From the NCBI GenBank assembly GCA_019916065.1, contig CM034239.1, forward strand, positions 43,292,663 to 43,356,662: 64,000 nt of DNA. The letters run 5' to 3'. The notes under the pieces are model-generated. The model was not told where the DNA came from, made no database searches, and was given only the letters and a program-made list of their open reading frames with translations. Positions 10,259-22,800 of the stretch are shown here, in pieces. The translations under genes were made by a program, and so were the position numbers. Numbering within the stretch: position 1 is the stretch's first letter; every line of letters starts with the position of its first letter. This stretch comes from Vitellaria paradoxa. Its lineage: Eukaryota > Streptophyta > Magnoliopsida > Ericales > Sapotaceae.

Positions 10259-11984
10259 TTAAGGAAAAACTTCAATGAGAGACCTCAAACCCAGAATGGG
10301 AGTTATCTTGTAGTCAGTGAAACCAGCATCAAAGAACAGCTTTGCCCATTCTTTTTCACTTCTCTCCTTGCCTGTGGCCAAAACCATCATGATCATATCA
10401 AAGAAGAGCTGAGTTTCAACCGATTGATGATCATCATCTCCTTTCTGTTTGCCCACCACCATTTCAATGATAATCAACTTTCCTCCCTTTTCTTTGCTTG
10501 GAATTGCCTTCTTGCATTGCTTCAATATCTTCACGCACTCTTCGTCACTCCAGTCGTGCAGTATCCACTGTCATTAGTTACCAGTTGCAATTAATAATCC
10601 AGTTTTAGACCTTCCAAGATCAAGATATATATATCTGCCCAACGGTGAGCTCAGAATATGACTTTTTTATTTATTTATTTTTGTTAAAGTTGTACCTTAT
10701 TATTATGACTCACGGAAACATATAAAAGATTAAGAGTTGCAGGTAAGGTATAATCTTATTTTACAAAACTGTCAGTTTAGTAGTCTTATTTCAGGTAGTT
10801 TTTGATTTCAATTTTGATTAGATGCCCTATTCCAATATATTTAGAATGTGTTGTACATTTTGATGAAGTTTTAATTAAAGTTTTTAGAAAATAGAATTGT
10901 GAGAAAAATTAAAAAAAAGTGATAAGATTGACAAGAATGTATTATTTAAGGTTCTCACATTTTTTTTTTTTATAATTACTTACTTTATTGTTAGAGTTTC
11001 TTATATATAATTAAAAAATAATTTTACGTGTAAATATAGATAAATTATTAAATTACGTAAATTTTATATTCTTCTATTTGGATTTATTTTTTATATTCAG
11101 TTGTGATGAGTTTACTCTTATTTATTTGTGTATTGTGAGAAGATGAATCAGGATTTTGAAAACTAACAATTTTTATAAACAACAGTGGATGGGTAAAATA
11201 CCTTGAGTAAAATTGCATCAGCTGCAGGAGAAATTGCCTCAAACATGTCCCCTCCAACAAAGTTCAAATTCCCACTCCCTTGCAAGTTAGCAACCACGTG
11301 CGGGAGGTCAAAAACAGTGCACTCCATGTTTGGGAAAACGTCGGCGATGTCCCTGGCAACAGTGCCAGTTCCACCCCCAACGTCAACCAACGAACCCAAT
11401 CCCCCAAACACTCCCTTGCACTCTTTAATCACTATGCTCGTGACTAATCGCGCATCACTCGCCATAGCCTCGTTCAAGAAATCGTTCAGCATCGGTTCGT
11501 GGCTAGCACTGTCCCAAATCGTGCACCCGTTGGCGATGTGAAACGCCGAGGGATCGCCGTTGGTAAGAAACGCCATCAGAAAGTCCCACGGCTTCAGCAA
11601 AGCGGGATCAAGCATGGATAGCAAGAACGGCGCCACACTCAAGGGATCATTCTTCAAGAGAAGCTGAGAAGCCGGCGCGAGCGTATACTCGACTTCTTCG
11701 TGCCGATCATCGTCTCCGGCGACGTTCCGTTGGAGGAAGAAACCGGAGTGAACGAGAACACGCATGAGGCGGTAGACGCATTGAGATTTAGTTGGGTTTA
11801 TGGGAAGTTGGGAGACTAATTTAGAAAGGGGCATGGGCTGGCCGTGGCAGTGGATGATATCCGGTATGCCTAGCTGAACGGCGCATTTTAGTGTTGCCGA
11901 CTTTATGAAATTGAACGTTTGGCTCCATATGAAAGCTTGTGCTTCAAGAAGCTCACTAGATCTCTCAACATTAACCTCAGGCAT
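10259..11984 (-). CDS. Type-I O-methyltransferase OMT-A (resveratrol/orcinol OMT-like), 363 aa, two exons
   Basis: Exon 1 is 11984-11202 (261 codons) and exon 2 is 10567-10259 (102 aa plus stop). The 634-bp intron has GT at 11201-11200 and AG before TGG at 10567. It is phase 0, between the Lys and Trp codons where plant phenolic OMTs normally carry their intron. The N-terminal dimerisation half ([20 protein letters not shown]) is followed by the SAM-binding loop [12 protein letters not shown] and the DLPHVV and GGDMFE motifs. Catalytic His lies in WILHDW (about residue 265), with Glu near 296 (IIIEM) and Glu near 329 (GKER). The protein is expected to transfer methyl from SAM to a phenolic hydroxyl in the cytosol. 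It differs from B, C and D, which have Asp at the second catalytic position. Its length is normal and there are no lesions. Closest family is trans-resveratrol di-O-methyltransferase-like; the substrate is unknown. Confidence 0.9.
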
Positions 11985-12016
11985 CGTGTGTATATATATA
12001 TATGTATAGGCTGTTA

Positions 12017-12040
12017 CTCTCTCTCTCTCTCTCTCTCTCT
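12017..12040 (-). repeat. (GA)12 tract in the OMT-A 5' leader
   Basis: Twelve CT dinucleotides on the plus strand, giving a GA run in the presumed OMT-A transcript about 35 nt upstream of its start codon. GA-rich leaders are common in plant promoters. The B, C and D genes have (TA)n and (GT)n instead. Confidence 0.7.
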
Positions 12041-12078
12041 ATGGGTGTATGTATAAAACCATAGAGTACTGACTCTAT

Positions 12079-12088
12079 CTATATATAG
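12079..12088 (-). promoter_or_regulatory. Candidate TATA box of OMT-A
   Basis: Read on the minus strand the site is CTATATATAG, about 95 bp upstream of the OMT-A start codon. That spacing leaves a leader of roughly 60-70 nt containing the GA tract. It is the best TATA match near the gene. The transcription start is not known. Confidence 0.5.
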
Positions 12089-12089
12089 G

Positions 12090-14196
12090 GCTGTAGGAAT
12101 TTCTTATGACCCACACAATAGAGACATGTCACTGTTACAAAATTTTTTGAGCACATGTTTTCCAGTCTCGTATCTGTTATCGATTGCATCACCAATTTTC
12201 ATCACATGTACACAGGATTGTTTTATTTTTATTTTTAATTTTTTTTCCTGAAAAGATAAAACCCCATAAAATGGGAAAACAATACAATGAGGGCTCGTTT
12301 GGAGCCATAAAAAAATTAAAAAATTTTAAAAAACTTTAAAAAATTTTAAATCCCTCCAATCACATTTTACCATCTATTATTTTTATATCACATCAATCTA
12401 ATCCATTTGTTTTTTTTTTTATTTTTTTGGAACTTCAAACACCCCTGAATCGTCAAAATATATAATTAGACGCCGGTGCAGTCGCGTCATGTGTGAATAT
12501 ATATACATATTTTCTTAATAAACAATAAAATTATAAAAATAAAAATAAAATAACTCAAATAGTAAATAATAAATAGTTAAGATTATTTAAAAAATAATAT
12601 ATAATTAAGGAATATTAAAAAAATAAAAAAAGTTACAAAATTAGTAGTTAATTAAAAGATATTTAAGGTAGATAAAAACATAAATAAGTAAAATTATGTA
12701 ATTATGTGGCAATTATGAAAAAATTAGTTTTTAATCCTATTGAAATATAGGTAGTTATATGAAGTTAAAAGATATTATAGAAAAAAAAAAGGAAGGCTTC
12801 AACAAAAAAATGATTTATAAGAAAATGGTTTTACCAAATTTTGATATTTGCTCTATAATAGTACTAGACATTGGTACACACGCGATGCATGTAATTTTTT
12901 TTTGTCTTAATTATCGATAAAAATATTTTAGTTTTGCAAATTATGAATATTTATTTAATTTTCTATTAATTTTTAATCAATCTATTAACACAATGTGTGT
13001 GAATTTTTGTTTTAAAACTATGTGTGTATTATTAATTAATTATTATTTTTTTAAAAATTAAAAAAATATCCGCGCATGCGTGATGCATGTTAATTTTTAT
13101 CAAATTTTTATTTAAAAACTACGTGCGTGTCATTAATTAATTTATTATTTTCTTTTACAAAATTTTTCAAACAATAAATAATGAGTAATTATTAATTAAA
13201 GATATTTAAGTAGGTTGTAAGTAATTAAGGGGCATTTTAGATAAAATAAAAGAATATTATAAGATTAGTTGGTAGTTAAAAAGTATTAATGGACAAAAAA
13301 TTAAAAAAAAAACTTCACCAAAAAAAAAAAGTTTCATAAAAAAAAAAAAAATGGTTTCATCAAATCTTGATGTATGCTCTATAGTAGTATAGATAGATAA
13401 CAAGGATGAAGTTGGGGATGAAATCAAAATCTTGTACTCAGAGGCTAAATAAATTATAACTGATATTATAAATTTTATATTAAGTAAACAAAAAGTAAAT
13501 AAAAATAAATTAATATATATGTATAGATGGTATAATTAGTTAACTTTTTAATTTTTAAATTATATATAATAATTAAGAAAAAATAATTAAATTTTACGAA
13601 TATTGGTCCATAACCTAAATTTTGAGTAAATATTTTTAATCTAAAAATTTATATATATTATTGATGTTATTTTCCTGACTAAAATTAATTATTTTTTAAA
13701 ATTTTAAGAAAATTAAATCATAATATAAACTTTTTTAATAAAAAAAATATATATAAGTGACATTTTTTAAAAAAACTTAAGGTGTCATGTCAACCCATAG
13801 GGCATGGATGATCCCAGAGAATACTTTTTTTTTTTTTCATTTTTTTGATGAAATATTAGAGAATACATAATCATGTATATCTCTAGCACATATTGGACCT
13901 CCAATGTTTTCCACACGAAGGATGACATCTGACACGCTGTGAATTTTCACAATTTGGGGACTTGATATAATCACGTGCAGTTATAAATAATATATCACGG
14001 ATATTACCAAATTTTCTAAGTATTTTAGCAAACTATAAAATATTAATAGTACAACTGTACACTCTGACAATCAACTGATAATAATAAAACTTCATATACA
14101 AACTAGACTTCACTTGATCTAAATAAACCAGTCAAAACACAAATACATACAATACAACTCTGACTCTCAACACAACCCAAAAAACTGACATTCATG
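12090..14196. other. AT-rich intergenic DNA with degenerate repeats
   Basis: No gene is seen. Near 12293-12447 is a MITE-like piece with ends GGGCTCGTTTGGAG and CTTCAAACACCCC. The stretches around 12530-12860 and 13140-13400 share similar words (GGTTTNACCAAAT, then TGCTCTATA) and look like a diverged direct repeat of some 540 bp spacing. All of this is absent from block 2. Confidence 0.4.
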
Positions 14197-14357
14197 CTAA
14201 ATGGGGGATTTTTTTTTTGTTTTACGGTTATTTAATTAAAATATTTGGTATCTATTGTCGATTTAAAAGTATTTGGGAGAGTGCGGTTAATGAAAACGGA
14301 GTTTGAAAAAGCGTTTTCATATTACACTCAAACCGGAATCGAATTTTTTTAACCCTT

Positions 14358-14525
14358 CTGAAAACGCTATATGAAAGGACGCTTTCTGAAAATGCTATAT
14401 CAAAGGACGTTTTCTGAAAACGCTATATGAAAAAGCGCTTTCTGAAAACGCTATATCAAAGGGCGCTTTCTGAAAACGCTATATGAAAAAGCGCTTTCTG
14501 AAAACGCTCAATGAAAGAGCGTTTT
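14358..14525 (+). repeat. Six 28-bp tandem repeats in the left MULE end
   Basis: Exactly six units of 28 bp (168 bp in all). Each begins CTGAAAACGCTATAT and ends with an A/G-rich run and GCGCTTT or a variant. Each unit is itself an imperfect palindrome, because GAAAACGCT is mirrored by AGCGCTTTC, so single strands can fold. These are likely subterminal transposase-binding or structural repeats; that role is inferred. Confidence 0.85.
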
Positions 14526-15706
14526 CTACGTTACCTTAAACCCAGTTCCCCCCTCATTCGAACCCGTCTGTCTCTCTTCCTTCTCTCTGTCGTGCTCTCT
14601 CTCGCTCAGGCCGATCTCTGTCGTGCTCTCTCTCTCGCCCAAGGCTGAAGCAACCCTCCTCTCTCTCAACCGGCCTCTCGTTCGTCCGTGAGCTCTCACC
14701 GCCGGCGACCTCTACCTACTGAGCTCCACCCACAAACTCAGGTAAGTTTTTGTTTTTTTTTTTTTTTTTTTGGATGCTGCGGCAGCCTTTGTGGCTGCAA
14801 TAGATTTGTTCCATTTTTTTATTTTGATTGATTATTTTAATTCAATATATTGATTGTGGTTGCTGTGATTGATTGTGTTGGATGAATGTGCTGGTTTGTT
14901 GTGTTTGGTAGCCGAGAAAGTGTAGGATTTTTTTGTGTTGGTTTAGTTTGTTGTGTTTGGATGAATGTGCTGGTAGCCGAGAAAGGGGTTGGGAAAGGTA
15001 GTTTAGAATTATTTTTTTTGAATATTTTTCAATTAAAGTAAAAATAGACTCTGAATATTTGATTTGTTTTGCTTTTGTAGTTGTGCTTGACATATATATG
15101 TAGGTATATACACTTGCTTTCCGGTTAATTGGCTGTTTGTAATATATATATATACACTATTCATAATACCTACTTGCAACACTCAAAATAAAATTAATCT
15201 TAAGTGAATGTTTAGAGAATCGAAAAATAACGAAAAATATAATTACTAAATTTATATTTTTCAGAGATAAATAGTGTTGTTTGTTGTCTTTGCATTAGCT
15301 TTTCGAATAGAAAATTCGTTCAAAGATTTATTTTTTGGGCCATTTAAACAGTTTTATGTTAGAGTTTTTTGAAATCATTAAAAATTTTTTAGATTTATAG
15401 AAAAAGTTAATGAGATTTGCAGAAGTGTTAATGAGGTTTGTAAAAAATTATTGAGATTCGTAAAGATTTGTTAAAATATGTAAATATATAAATTTATAAA
15501 AATTTCACAAAATACGAGAAGGGTAAAATATGTTAAAGCGTTTTAGAGATTTTCAAAAAATTTTTCTAATTTTCAGCACACCAAATTCACCCTAAGTTTT
15601 TATTTAGTTAAAACTTTGGATAGAAAATTCAAATTAAAAAAATTATGATAATTCATGAGTTCTAACTTTTTTTCAAAATTCTAGACTCTAGCAGTTACTG
15701 CATGTG

Positions 15707-15710
<4 letters not shown>

Positions 15711-15749
<39 letters not shown>
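15711..15749. repeat. (TA)n microsatellite
   Basis: Nearly perfect TA repeat of about 19 units directly upstream of the PMD coding remnant, inside the MULE. It probably lies in an intron of that remnant. Confidence 0.85.
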
Positions 15750-15751
<2 letters not shown>

Positions 15752-15764
15752 TTCTAATTAAATT

Positions 15765-16934
15765 TTGATAAGTACTATAAAAATTATCACAAATCGGGCG
15801 ATTTGGCGGGCTAGAGTGCCCCTTATATGCTATGATGTGGTCGAGATGTATTTTTCAGATCGGGTCATGCGGCAGTTTGGGATGATTCAGGAGGAGCCAG
15901 CCACATGCGACACCAGCCTTGCATTGCATGCACTTGATCGACGAGGTCGCGGGGGGACTCGCTGGGATGTCCACCACCGAGAGCACATCACTACATGGGA
16001 GGATCGACATAATAGAGTGGTCACAGCAGACCCATTTATAGGCCAGATGCCAGCAGATGATCCGTACATGCGATGGTATCGGACGATCACCAGGACACCG
16101 ATTGGACCTCTGCGACCTGTGCCTCCAATCGGATCTCAGCCTGTTGCAGCTACGACGACTATACTGGTGAGTGACTCGTTTTTGTTATTGAGTAATGAAT
16201 TGCTATTCTTGTTTTCAATACAGTTTAATTAATTGACATGTTAATCGTTCTTCATACGTTTATAGGTGGATACCGCTTTGAAGGCTACTCAGATAGCGAT
16301 AGATATCCTCAGTTGTAGGGATTGGGAGGAGGTTCGTCAGTTGGCTGAGATGATGAGGAGCATCGGGAGGAGGACCATTGCAATCATAGATGAGGAGTAT
16401 CGATTGACTGAGACTGGACGCAGTGCGACCTCATCAGCTTCCCCCGATGGCAGACCATCATCATCTACTGCAGCGGGACCATCTAGTTATGCAGGAGATA
16501 TGCCCTCTACTTCTGCAGGAGCCATACCCTGCAGTTCTCCAGGAGCGCCACCTTCTGTGTCTGCCAGGTCACCATCACCGATTCCTGATCCACATCATCC
16601 ATTAGAGAGCATTGATAATTACACTATAGTCATGGATGACGTGGATGTTACACCGTCACCACTGTCGCAGTCTACGCCATCAGTTCCTACCACTACCATA
16701 GCATCGCCATCACAGGGCATCACAGCACCTCTTCCTCTTCCTCTCATACACTACACCTGAAAGAGGCCTAGAGCTCGTTTTGACCCGAGTCAGGATCCAT
16801 CCCATTTAGAGCTACCTCAGGACCCACCACCTCAGGTGCAGCCTACAGCACCACAGACTCAGCCACAGGCGCAGGAGGGGCGAAGGATTCTTCCTTCTCG
16901 TAATAGGAGGCATCCTTCTTGTGGGACAGAGTAG
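15765..16934 (+). pseudogene. Plant mobile domain (PMD / MAIN-like) gene remnant
   Basis: Exon a ends at 16166 (donor GTGAGT) and encodes the C-terminal part of the PMD fold: WRARVPLICYDVVEMYFSDR, then RQFGMIQ, then WEDRHNRVVT and DDPYMRWYR. This resembles MAIN/MAIL1-type and 'phosphatase 7 long form' proteins. Exon b starts at 16266 after TATAG; both exons are phase 0, so the splice joins cleanly. Exon b gives a linker (DWEEVRQLAEMMRSIGRR) and a Ser/Pro-rich tail. A TGA at 16758-16760 interrupts the frame, but the same frame continues 58 codons to TAG at 16932-16934, ending in an Arg-rich segment typical of these proteins. The N-terminal half of PMD is absent upstream. The gene is thus truncated and broken. 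PMD genes are known passengers of Mutator and Ty3 elements. Confidence 0.75.
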
Positions 16935-17366
16935 ACATTATTTATCTTGACTTTTGTAGATTCATTGTACAAGATATACAATTCAAAAGTTCATGTATAT
17001 ATTCTTCATAACTTTATTTATTGATCTTGCAATCTTATTTCTTTACATATCTTGTAATATCGTTTAAAGTTTAATTTAGTTTTACTTTATAGATTTTTTG
17101 ATATCATTTAAAAGTTAGTTTTGTTTTATATTTCGTTATATGTTTAGGATATTATTTAAAAGTTTCTTTTATTATTGCTTTTAGCTTATTAAGCTTAAGT
17201 TTCTTTTACTTTATATAAATGTAATGTAAATGTTGAGTGGTGTTTTCAGTAACTCGGCAGGTTAACAGGAAAAAAAATTAGGTTTTTATAAATGTAATGT
17301 AAAATGTGGGTTGGGACAATGAAAAACGCTATATGAAATAGCGTTTTTAGTACGAACTACAGTTTT

Positions 17367-17450
17367 CTGAAAACGCTATATGAAAGAGCGCTTTCGGAAA
17401 ACGCTACATGAAAGGGCGCTTTCTGAAAACGCTACATCAGATAGCGCTTT
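17367..17450 (+). repeat. Three 28-bp tandem repeats in the right MULE end
   Basis: Three consecutive 28-bp units of the same family as the six at 14358-14525, in the same orientation (for example GAAAACGCTACATGAAAGGG). Two single, more diverged units flank them near 17322 and 17490. Confidence 0.8.
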
Positions 17451-17613
17451 CTTTAGAAATGCCAACTCGAGGAGGGGTTGGTTCACAATTCAGAAAACGC
17501 ATTTTCAAATAGCGTTTTCATTATCAGCACTTCCACAAATATTTTTTCCCCAGCCGTAGATAGCCTATATTTTAACCAATTAACAGCAGAACCAAAAAAA
17601 ACTCCTAAATGGG

Positions 17614-18389
17614 TCTCATGGACTACTCAAATTCCATGGTACTCTGACTTTTAGCATTAGTGTTAAGAAAGTGAGTATTAAACTGCGTGTGCCTATGTAC
17701 AATATGTTCTATTATTTTTTTTTTTTTGGAATAGAATCATAATTGGAATGGAATAACTATTCCATCAATTAAACTAGTAGATATATTCTTCATTTAATTC
17801 TAACTTTATTTTTTAAATAATATGTTCTGTCATTTTTTTAAATAGTATCTTAATTGAATTAGAATAATTATTTCATCAGTCAAATTAGTAAATATATTTT
17901 TTCATTTAATTCTACTTTATTTTTTAAAACAAAATGTGAGAATAAGTTAACATACAAAGCGATTGCCAAGAACGTTAAGTGAAATTTCATGCTGAATTAT
18001 ATGAGAATAGACAACGATAAGGAAAATTCTATTTACCTATGTGATAAACATTGCCACCCCTACTCAAAATCTTAGTCTTAGGCAAATAATCTCCATGTGA
18101 TATGTATGTTGTTTGAACAATGTTGTAAATTTTAATTATTGAGTCGTAGCCATCTATCTTTCCCAAAAGAGTTATGATAAGTCATCTTTATTTAACTTAA
18201 CCATTATTCTATACATGGGTTAGTCAAATAATTAATTAATTTCATGTCATGATCATTATTGATGTAGCTAATGCGCGCATGTTATAAATTTATATTAATT
18301 TTGTTTTGCTTATCGAATTGATTTCATATTGGAGTATTGCTTGAAGTATCTTTTTTTGATCTAATACAATTGGCTAAATATCCACTTGG

Positions 18390-18421
<32 letters not shown>

Positions 18422-19123
18422 CTTTTCTTCTAGCACACTAGTAGTTAATTACAATATCTCGTCCAATGTGGTGGCTAGTGGCTGACAAATCTGGGATCAT
18501 AATCTTTCAAGCTTGTAACTATTTGATTGGTAATTAAATCTATTTTATTTGATGCATTATTGTCAATTGCTATTGCGTGGATGTGGCCCCCACTGACCAT
18601 GCTAAAATAATGCCAAGATAAATCATAAATAATTAGGGATACAAGTGGCCGTGAATCACTTGAGGCATGAAAAATCAGGCATGTACACGGAATTAATGGT
18701 TGACCTGTTAATAATTGATGATTATGTACGATGATATACACATACAACTCCAGATATACAGGTATATATGTTTCAAGAGTTTTATGCGAACTGATGCGAA
18801 CTGTGGATATCATCAGTGATGGGTAAGATGGAGAGTTACTTCACTCTCAAGCCTAAATATTGAACCATGTTTTCAACCTCATAAACTCAATACTATAAGT
18901 AATTTGGTTATGTTATGTGCGAATGGAATGAAATATAATAAAATTTATTTTTATTTTAATTTATTCTTACATCTTGTATTAAAAAATAAAGTTAGAATTA
19001 AGTAAAAAAATACATTTATTAATTTAAATGATAGAATACTCATTTCATTCTAATTAAGATTTTATTTGAAAAAATAATAAGACATTATTATAAATTTCGT
19101 TGCATAATAAACAAACGTGCATG
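17614..19123. other. Intergenic; right part duplicated in block 2
   Basis: No gene found. AT-rich, with a (TA)n run near 18392-18420. From about 18590 it is closely matched by 56690 onward (for example AATTAATGGTTGACCTGTTA in both). The open frame on the minus strand at 18475-18813 is not kept in the other copy. Confidence 0.45.
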
Positions 19124-19141
19124 ATTAGTGCTCACTTTCTT

Positions 19142-19403
19142 CTGGGGTTGGGGAGAACCCCGCAGCCGTTACCCATGGGTGCACACTGGGTGAAACCCGC
19201 CCTGTGGCCCTAACCGGTAAAGAACCACGAGGAGGTAAACTAGCCTAGGCAAGCCCTGGCTGACTGGCTCAGCTGAGAAGGCTGTTAGATGGCCCTCCAT
19301 AATTAGAGGAAGGATTGCCCCCAAGAGGAGTCAAACCCGGGACCTATTGGTCCCAGGCCCTTCAGCCCACCATCCGAACCAACTCAACTACCCCTTTCGG
19401 GGC
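19142..19403 (-). mobile_element. tRNA-derived SINE with 18-bp target duplication
   Basis: A 262-bp insertion flanked by perfect direct repeats ATTAGTGCTCACTTTCTT (19124-19141 and 19404-19421). On the minus strand it begins GCCCCGAAAGGGGTAGTTGA and shows an A box (TAGTTGAGTTGG) and B box (GGTTTGACTCC) with normal spacing. Block 2 has the uninterrupted target near 57236-57260. It lacks coding capacity. Confidence 0.85.
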
Positions 19404-19892
19404 ATTAGTGCTCACTTTCTTGCCACTAATGTTGAAAGTCCAAGCACTAGATATGGATGCGTGCCTACGCCCTATGTGATAGGTTACACATTAGGGCATT
19501 TGCATTGTGATAAAGCTTCCATCGCAGTAGAAAATCTCTTTATGAGATAACCCTCATTGAAAATCCTGGGCAAAACAGTCAACCCAATAATTTCTACTGG
19601 TTTCATATTTAAAAACAAAAATTAGAAATTCCAATTCCCATATGACTAGAAAATTTTATGCATGAATTTGGAACACAGTGGATTTAGAAATCCACCACTC
19701 ACCCAAAGATATGTAAACAATCTTGTTAATTCTTTTTATAAGATTTATTTGTATTAATAATTCTTGAGGAAACGCTTTTAATGTAATTGATACCATAACG
19801 TCGTCTAATTATTTGTGATCTTTATGTTAAGTGTTACACTTGACAAAGAGTGTCATGTTTGAGTGAAGATTTTAATGGTAGAAGGATTGGAG

Positions 19893-22800
19893 TGTCATGC
19901 CCCTAACTTAATTGTTCGAGACGGATGGCATGGGAATATGAGAACAAAATAAATTAAATAAAAATTTGTGCCAAGGTCAAGTTTCAATACAATAACAACC
20001 ATCAGAACAAGTAAATACATTCTTCATTCCCATATGAAATAAATAAACATCGTCAATTGCGATAAATTTAAGGCCACACCCTGGTGACTAAATTTAAGAC
20101 TGACACAGTCGCGTAGGTCTCATCAACAACAATGCAATCTCATATATAAATTGACTTTGGGACCCACACCCCCAGGTCACACACAAAGGGGAATACAAAC
20201 ATCTCAATATAAGTAAAATTCCATAATAGATCAATTTGTCGATCTCAACTCAGCTTCGGTTGGCTATTTCCTAACCTCATCGGATCATCTGTAATATAAA
20301 TAGAGTAAGTTGACCAGCCCATTAGGTAGGACCATGCAAGTGTGTTCTAATAAATATGCTCAAACATACAAAATAACTCACCATAATAGCAACCAAACAT
20401 AATATAAAATATATATGTCATGTTATGTAATACAAACATCATATAAAAATGCATATGTAATGTAATGCAATTATCTAATTCCCATATACTCAAACCTTAT
20501 CCATAGTTAAGACCGGACTCAGGCCACTCTTACCTAAGCTGCCTATGTATTCCATATCAGAAATCAGGTTACCGTAGTTCTTATTTTATATCAATTATTT
20601 CATGACCAAACTCATGATCAATATAATCATCCCTGCATTCATCAATAAATGTAACAATCATATTATCTCAATATATATATATAAACTAAATAGGGAATCG
20701 TGTTACACCCCCATTGGTGTAAGATTCAGGGAAACTGTGTTACACCCCCTGACTCGTTTGCTAAGGAACCATGTTACACTCCTAGTCAGGCATCCACTTA
20801 TCTTAAGTAGGTATCCGCTCATCTCAAGTAGGGTTCGACTACAATTTAGAGAAAATTCCATAATATCTCACTTCAATATTAATGCCCAACTCCAAATGAT
20901 TAATTTTTAGTCATATATATATTGATTGGGAATTATCTGATATTTTCAAAATATCATTTTCTCATTTTTCTCAAATCGCGAACCCAGTCTACATATGTAA
21001 CCCGTGACTTGGCACATCACAATATAAATGTGGCACTCTCAGCCACTCAATATCCTCAACCTAGACCAGATGATGCTACCCCAACTCTAATGCACATGAT
21101 ATGCTCAATCATATATAATAATTCTATTCAAGAATTTACAACATTAACAAGACATGCTATGTTAAGCCATCAATTATGTTTCATACAATTCCATCATCAA
21201 TTATGTCTGATTTAATCATATATAGTAATTCTTTTCCACAATTATTAACATAAAATAAAGCATGCCTTAAAATCTCAAAATTTACAGTTTTTCTAACATC
21301 TTTCCAATTTTGTAACATTAATTATAATTTTTCATAACTCTAGTGGTAACATTATGATCCTCCCAAATTCTTTAGGGCTGAAATCACCATTTTTCTAAAC
21401 TTTAGGGGCCATTTTGTAATTATTTAAACCTTTGGGGGTCACTTTGCAAATATCTAAAACTTTTGGGGTCACTTTATAATTATCTAAAACTTTAGGGGTC
21501 AATTTGTGATTATCTCTAACTTTGTCTCTTTTCTTTTCTTTTTTCCTTTTCCTTTTTCTTTTTCATTTTCCTTTTTCTTTTTCGTTTCCCGTTTCTTCTC
21601 CAGTGAACGCCCAACGAAATGGGGCTTTCAATTTCAAACTGACTTTCCATTATCAATCTAAATTTAATCATTTCCACACAAAATGAATATATAGAAATTT
21701 ATCCTAAAATCTTTATATATCATTTATGTAATTATCATAACTTAAAAGTATAAAAAATTCAACACATATACGCATATATATATACTCACCCGTATATATA
21801 TATATCTCACAAAACTTTACCAAATCAAGCATATAAATATATCAAAATGATCCTTGTAACGTTTAGAACACAAGCATAGGTCCTATTTACCTTAAATCTG
21901 AAGAGAAAAAGAGAAATAAAGAGATTTTAGTTTAGCTAACAAACCTTTCGACGTCGATTTCTCCCGCCTCGAGCAAAATTACATGAAATGGATACCGCCA
22001 CAGTGTTCACGGCGTTGAAAACTATCCGGGTCTACTTTCCTTCCTTCTTGGATCACTCTCTCTTTTCCCTCTCTTTCCCTCTCTCTCTCTTCTCTCTGTC
22101 CCCGGGGTCTCCCCTGGAAACCAACGACCAAAGCTAAAACAAAAAAAGAAAGAAAAAAATTGAAGGGAAAGGGAAGAATGAAGTATAATCATCTAAAACT
22201 TTAGGGTTCAATTTGTGATTATCTAAAAGTTGTGGCCTCAATGATAATATCTCTAACTTTGTCTCTTTTCTTTTCTTTTTTCCTTTTCCTTTTTCTTTTT
22301 CATTTTTCTTTTTCTTTTCCTTTTCCCGTTTCTTCTCCAGTGAACGCCCAACGAAATGGGCTTTCAATTTCAGACTGACTTTCCATTATCACTCTAAATT
22401 TAATCATTTCCACACAAAAATAATATATAGAAATTTATCCTAAAATCTCTATATATCATTTATTTAATTATCATAACTTAAAAGTATAAAAAATTCAACA
22501 CATATACGCATATATATATATATATACACACATGTATATATATATAAATCTCACAAAACTTCACCAAATTAAGTATATAAATATATCAAAATGATCCTTG
22601 TAACGTTTAGAACACAAACATAGGTCCTATTTACCTTAGATCTGAAGAGAAAAAGAGAAATAAAGATATTTTAGTTTAGCTAACAAACCTTTCGACGTTG
22701 ATTTCTCCCACCTCAAGCAAAATTACATGAAACGGACACCGCCATAGCGTTTATGGCGTCGAAAACTATCCGGGTCTACCTTCCTTCCTCCTCGGATCGC

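Larger units (their letters stand above)
14206..17604 (+). mobile_element. Mutator-like element (MULE) carrying a PMD gene remnant
   Basis: A 3399-bp insertion flanked by perfect 9-bp direct repeats CTAAATGGG (14197-14205 and 17605-17613). A 9-bp target duplication is the hallmark of Mutator elements. The ends form a long, degenerate terminal inverted repeat: GGATTTTTTTTTTG on the left is mirrored by CAAAAAAAACTC on the right, and similarity continues for over 100 bp (for example TAATGAAAACG on both inner sides). Inside the ends lie 28-bp tandem repeats, then a C/T-rich leader with a CAG/GTAAGT splice donor near 14739, and a plant-mobile-domain coding remnant. No transposase was found, so it is non-autonomous or deleted. 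The corresponding region is missing from block 2. Confidence 0.8.

Noticed and set aside
14358..14525. CRISPR-like array
   Set aside because: The repeats are contiguous without unique spacers, and this is plant nuclear DNA. They are transposon subterminal repeats.
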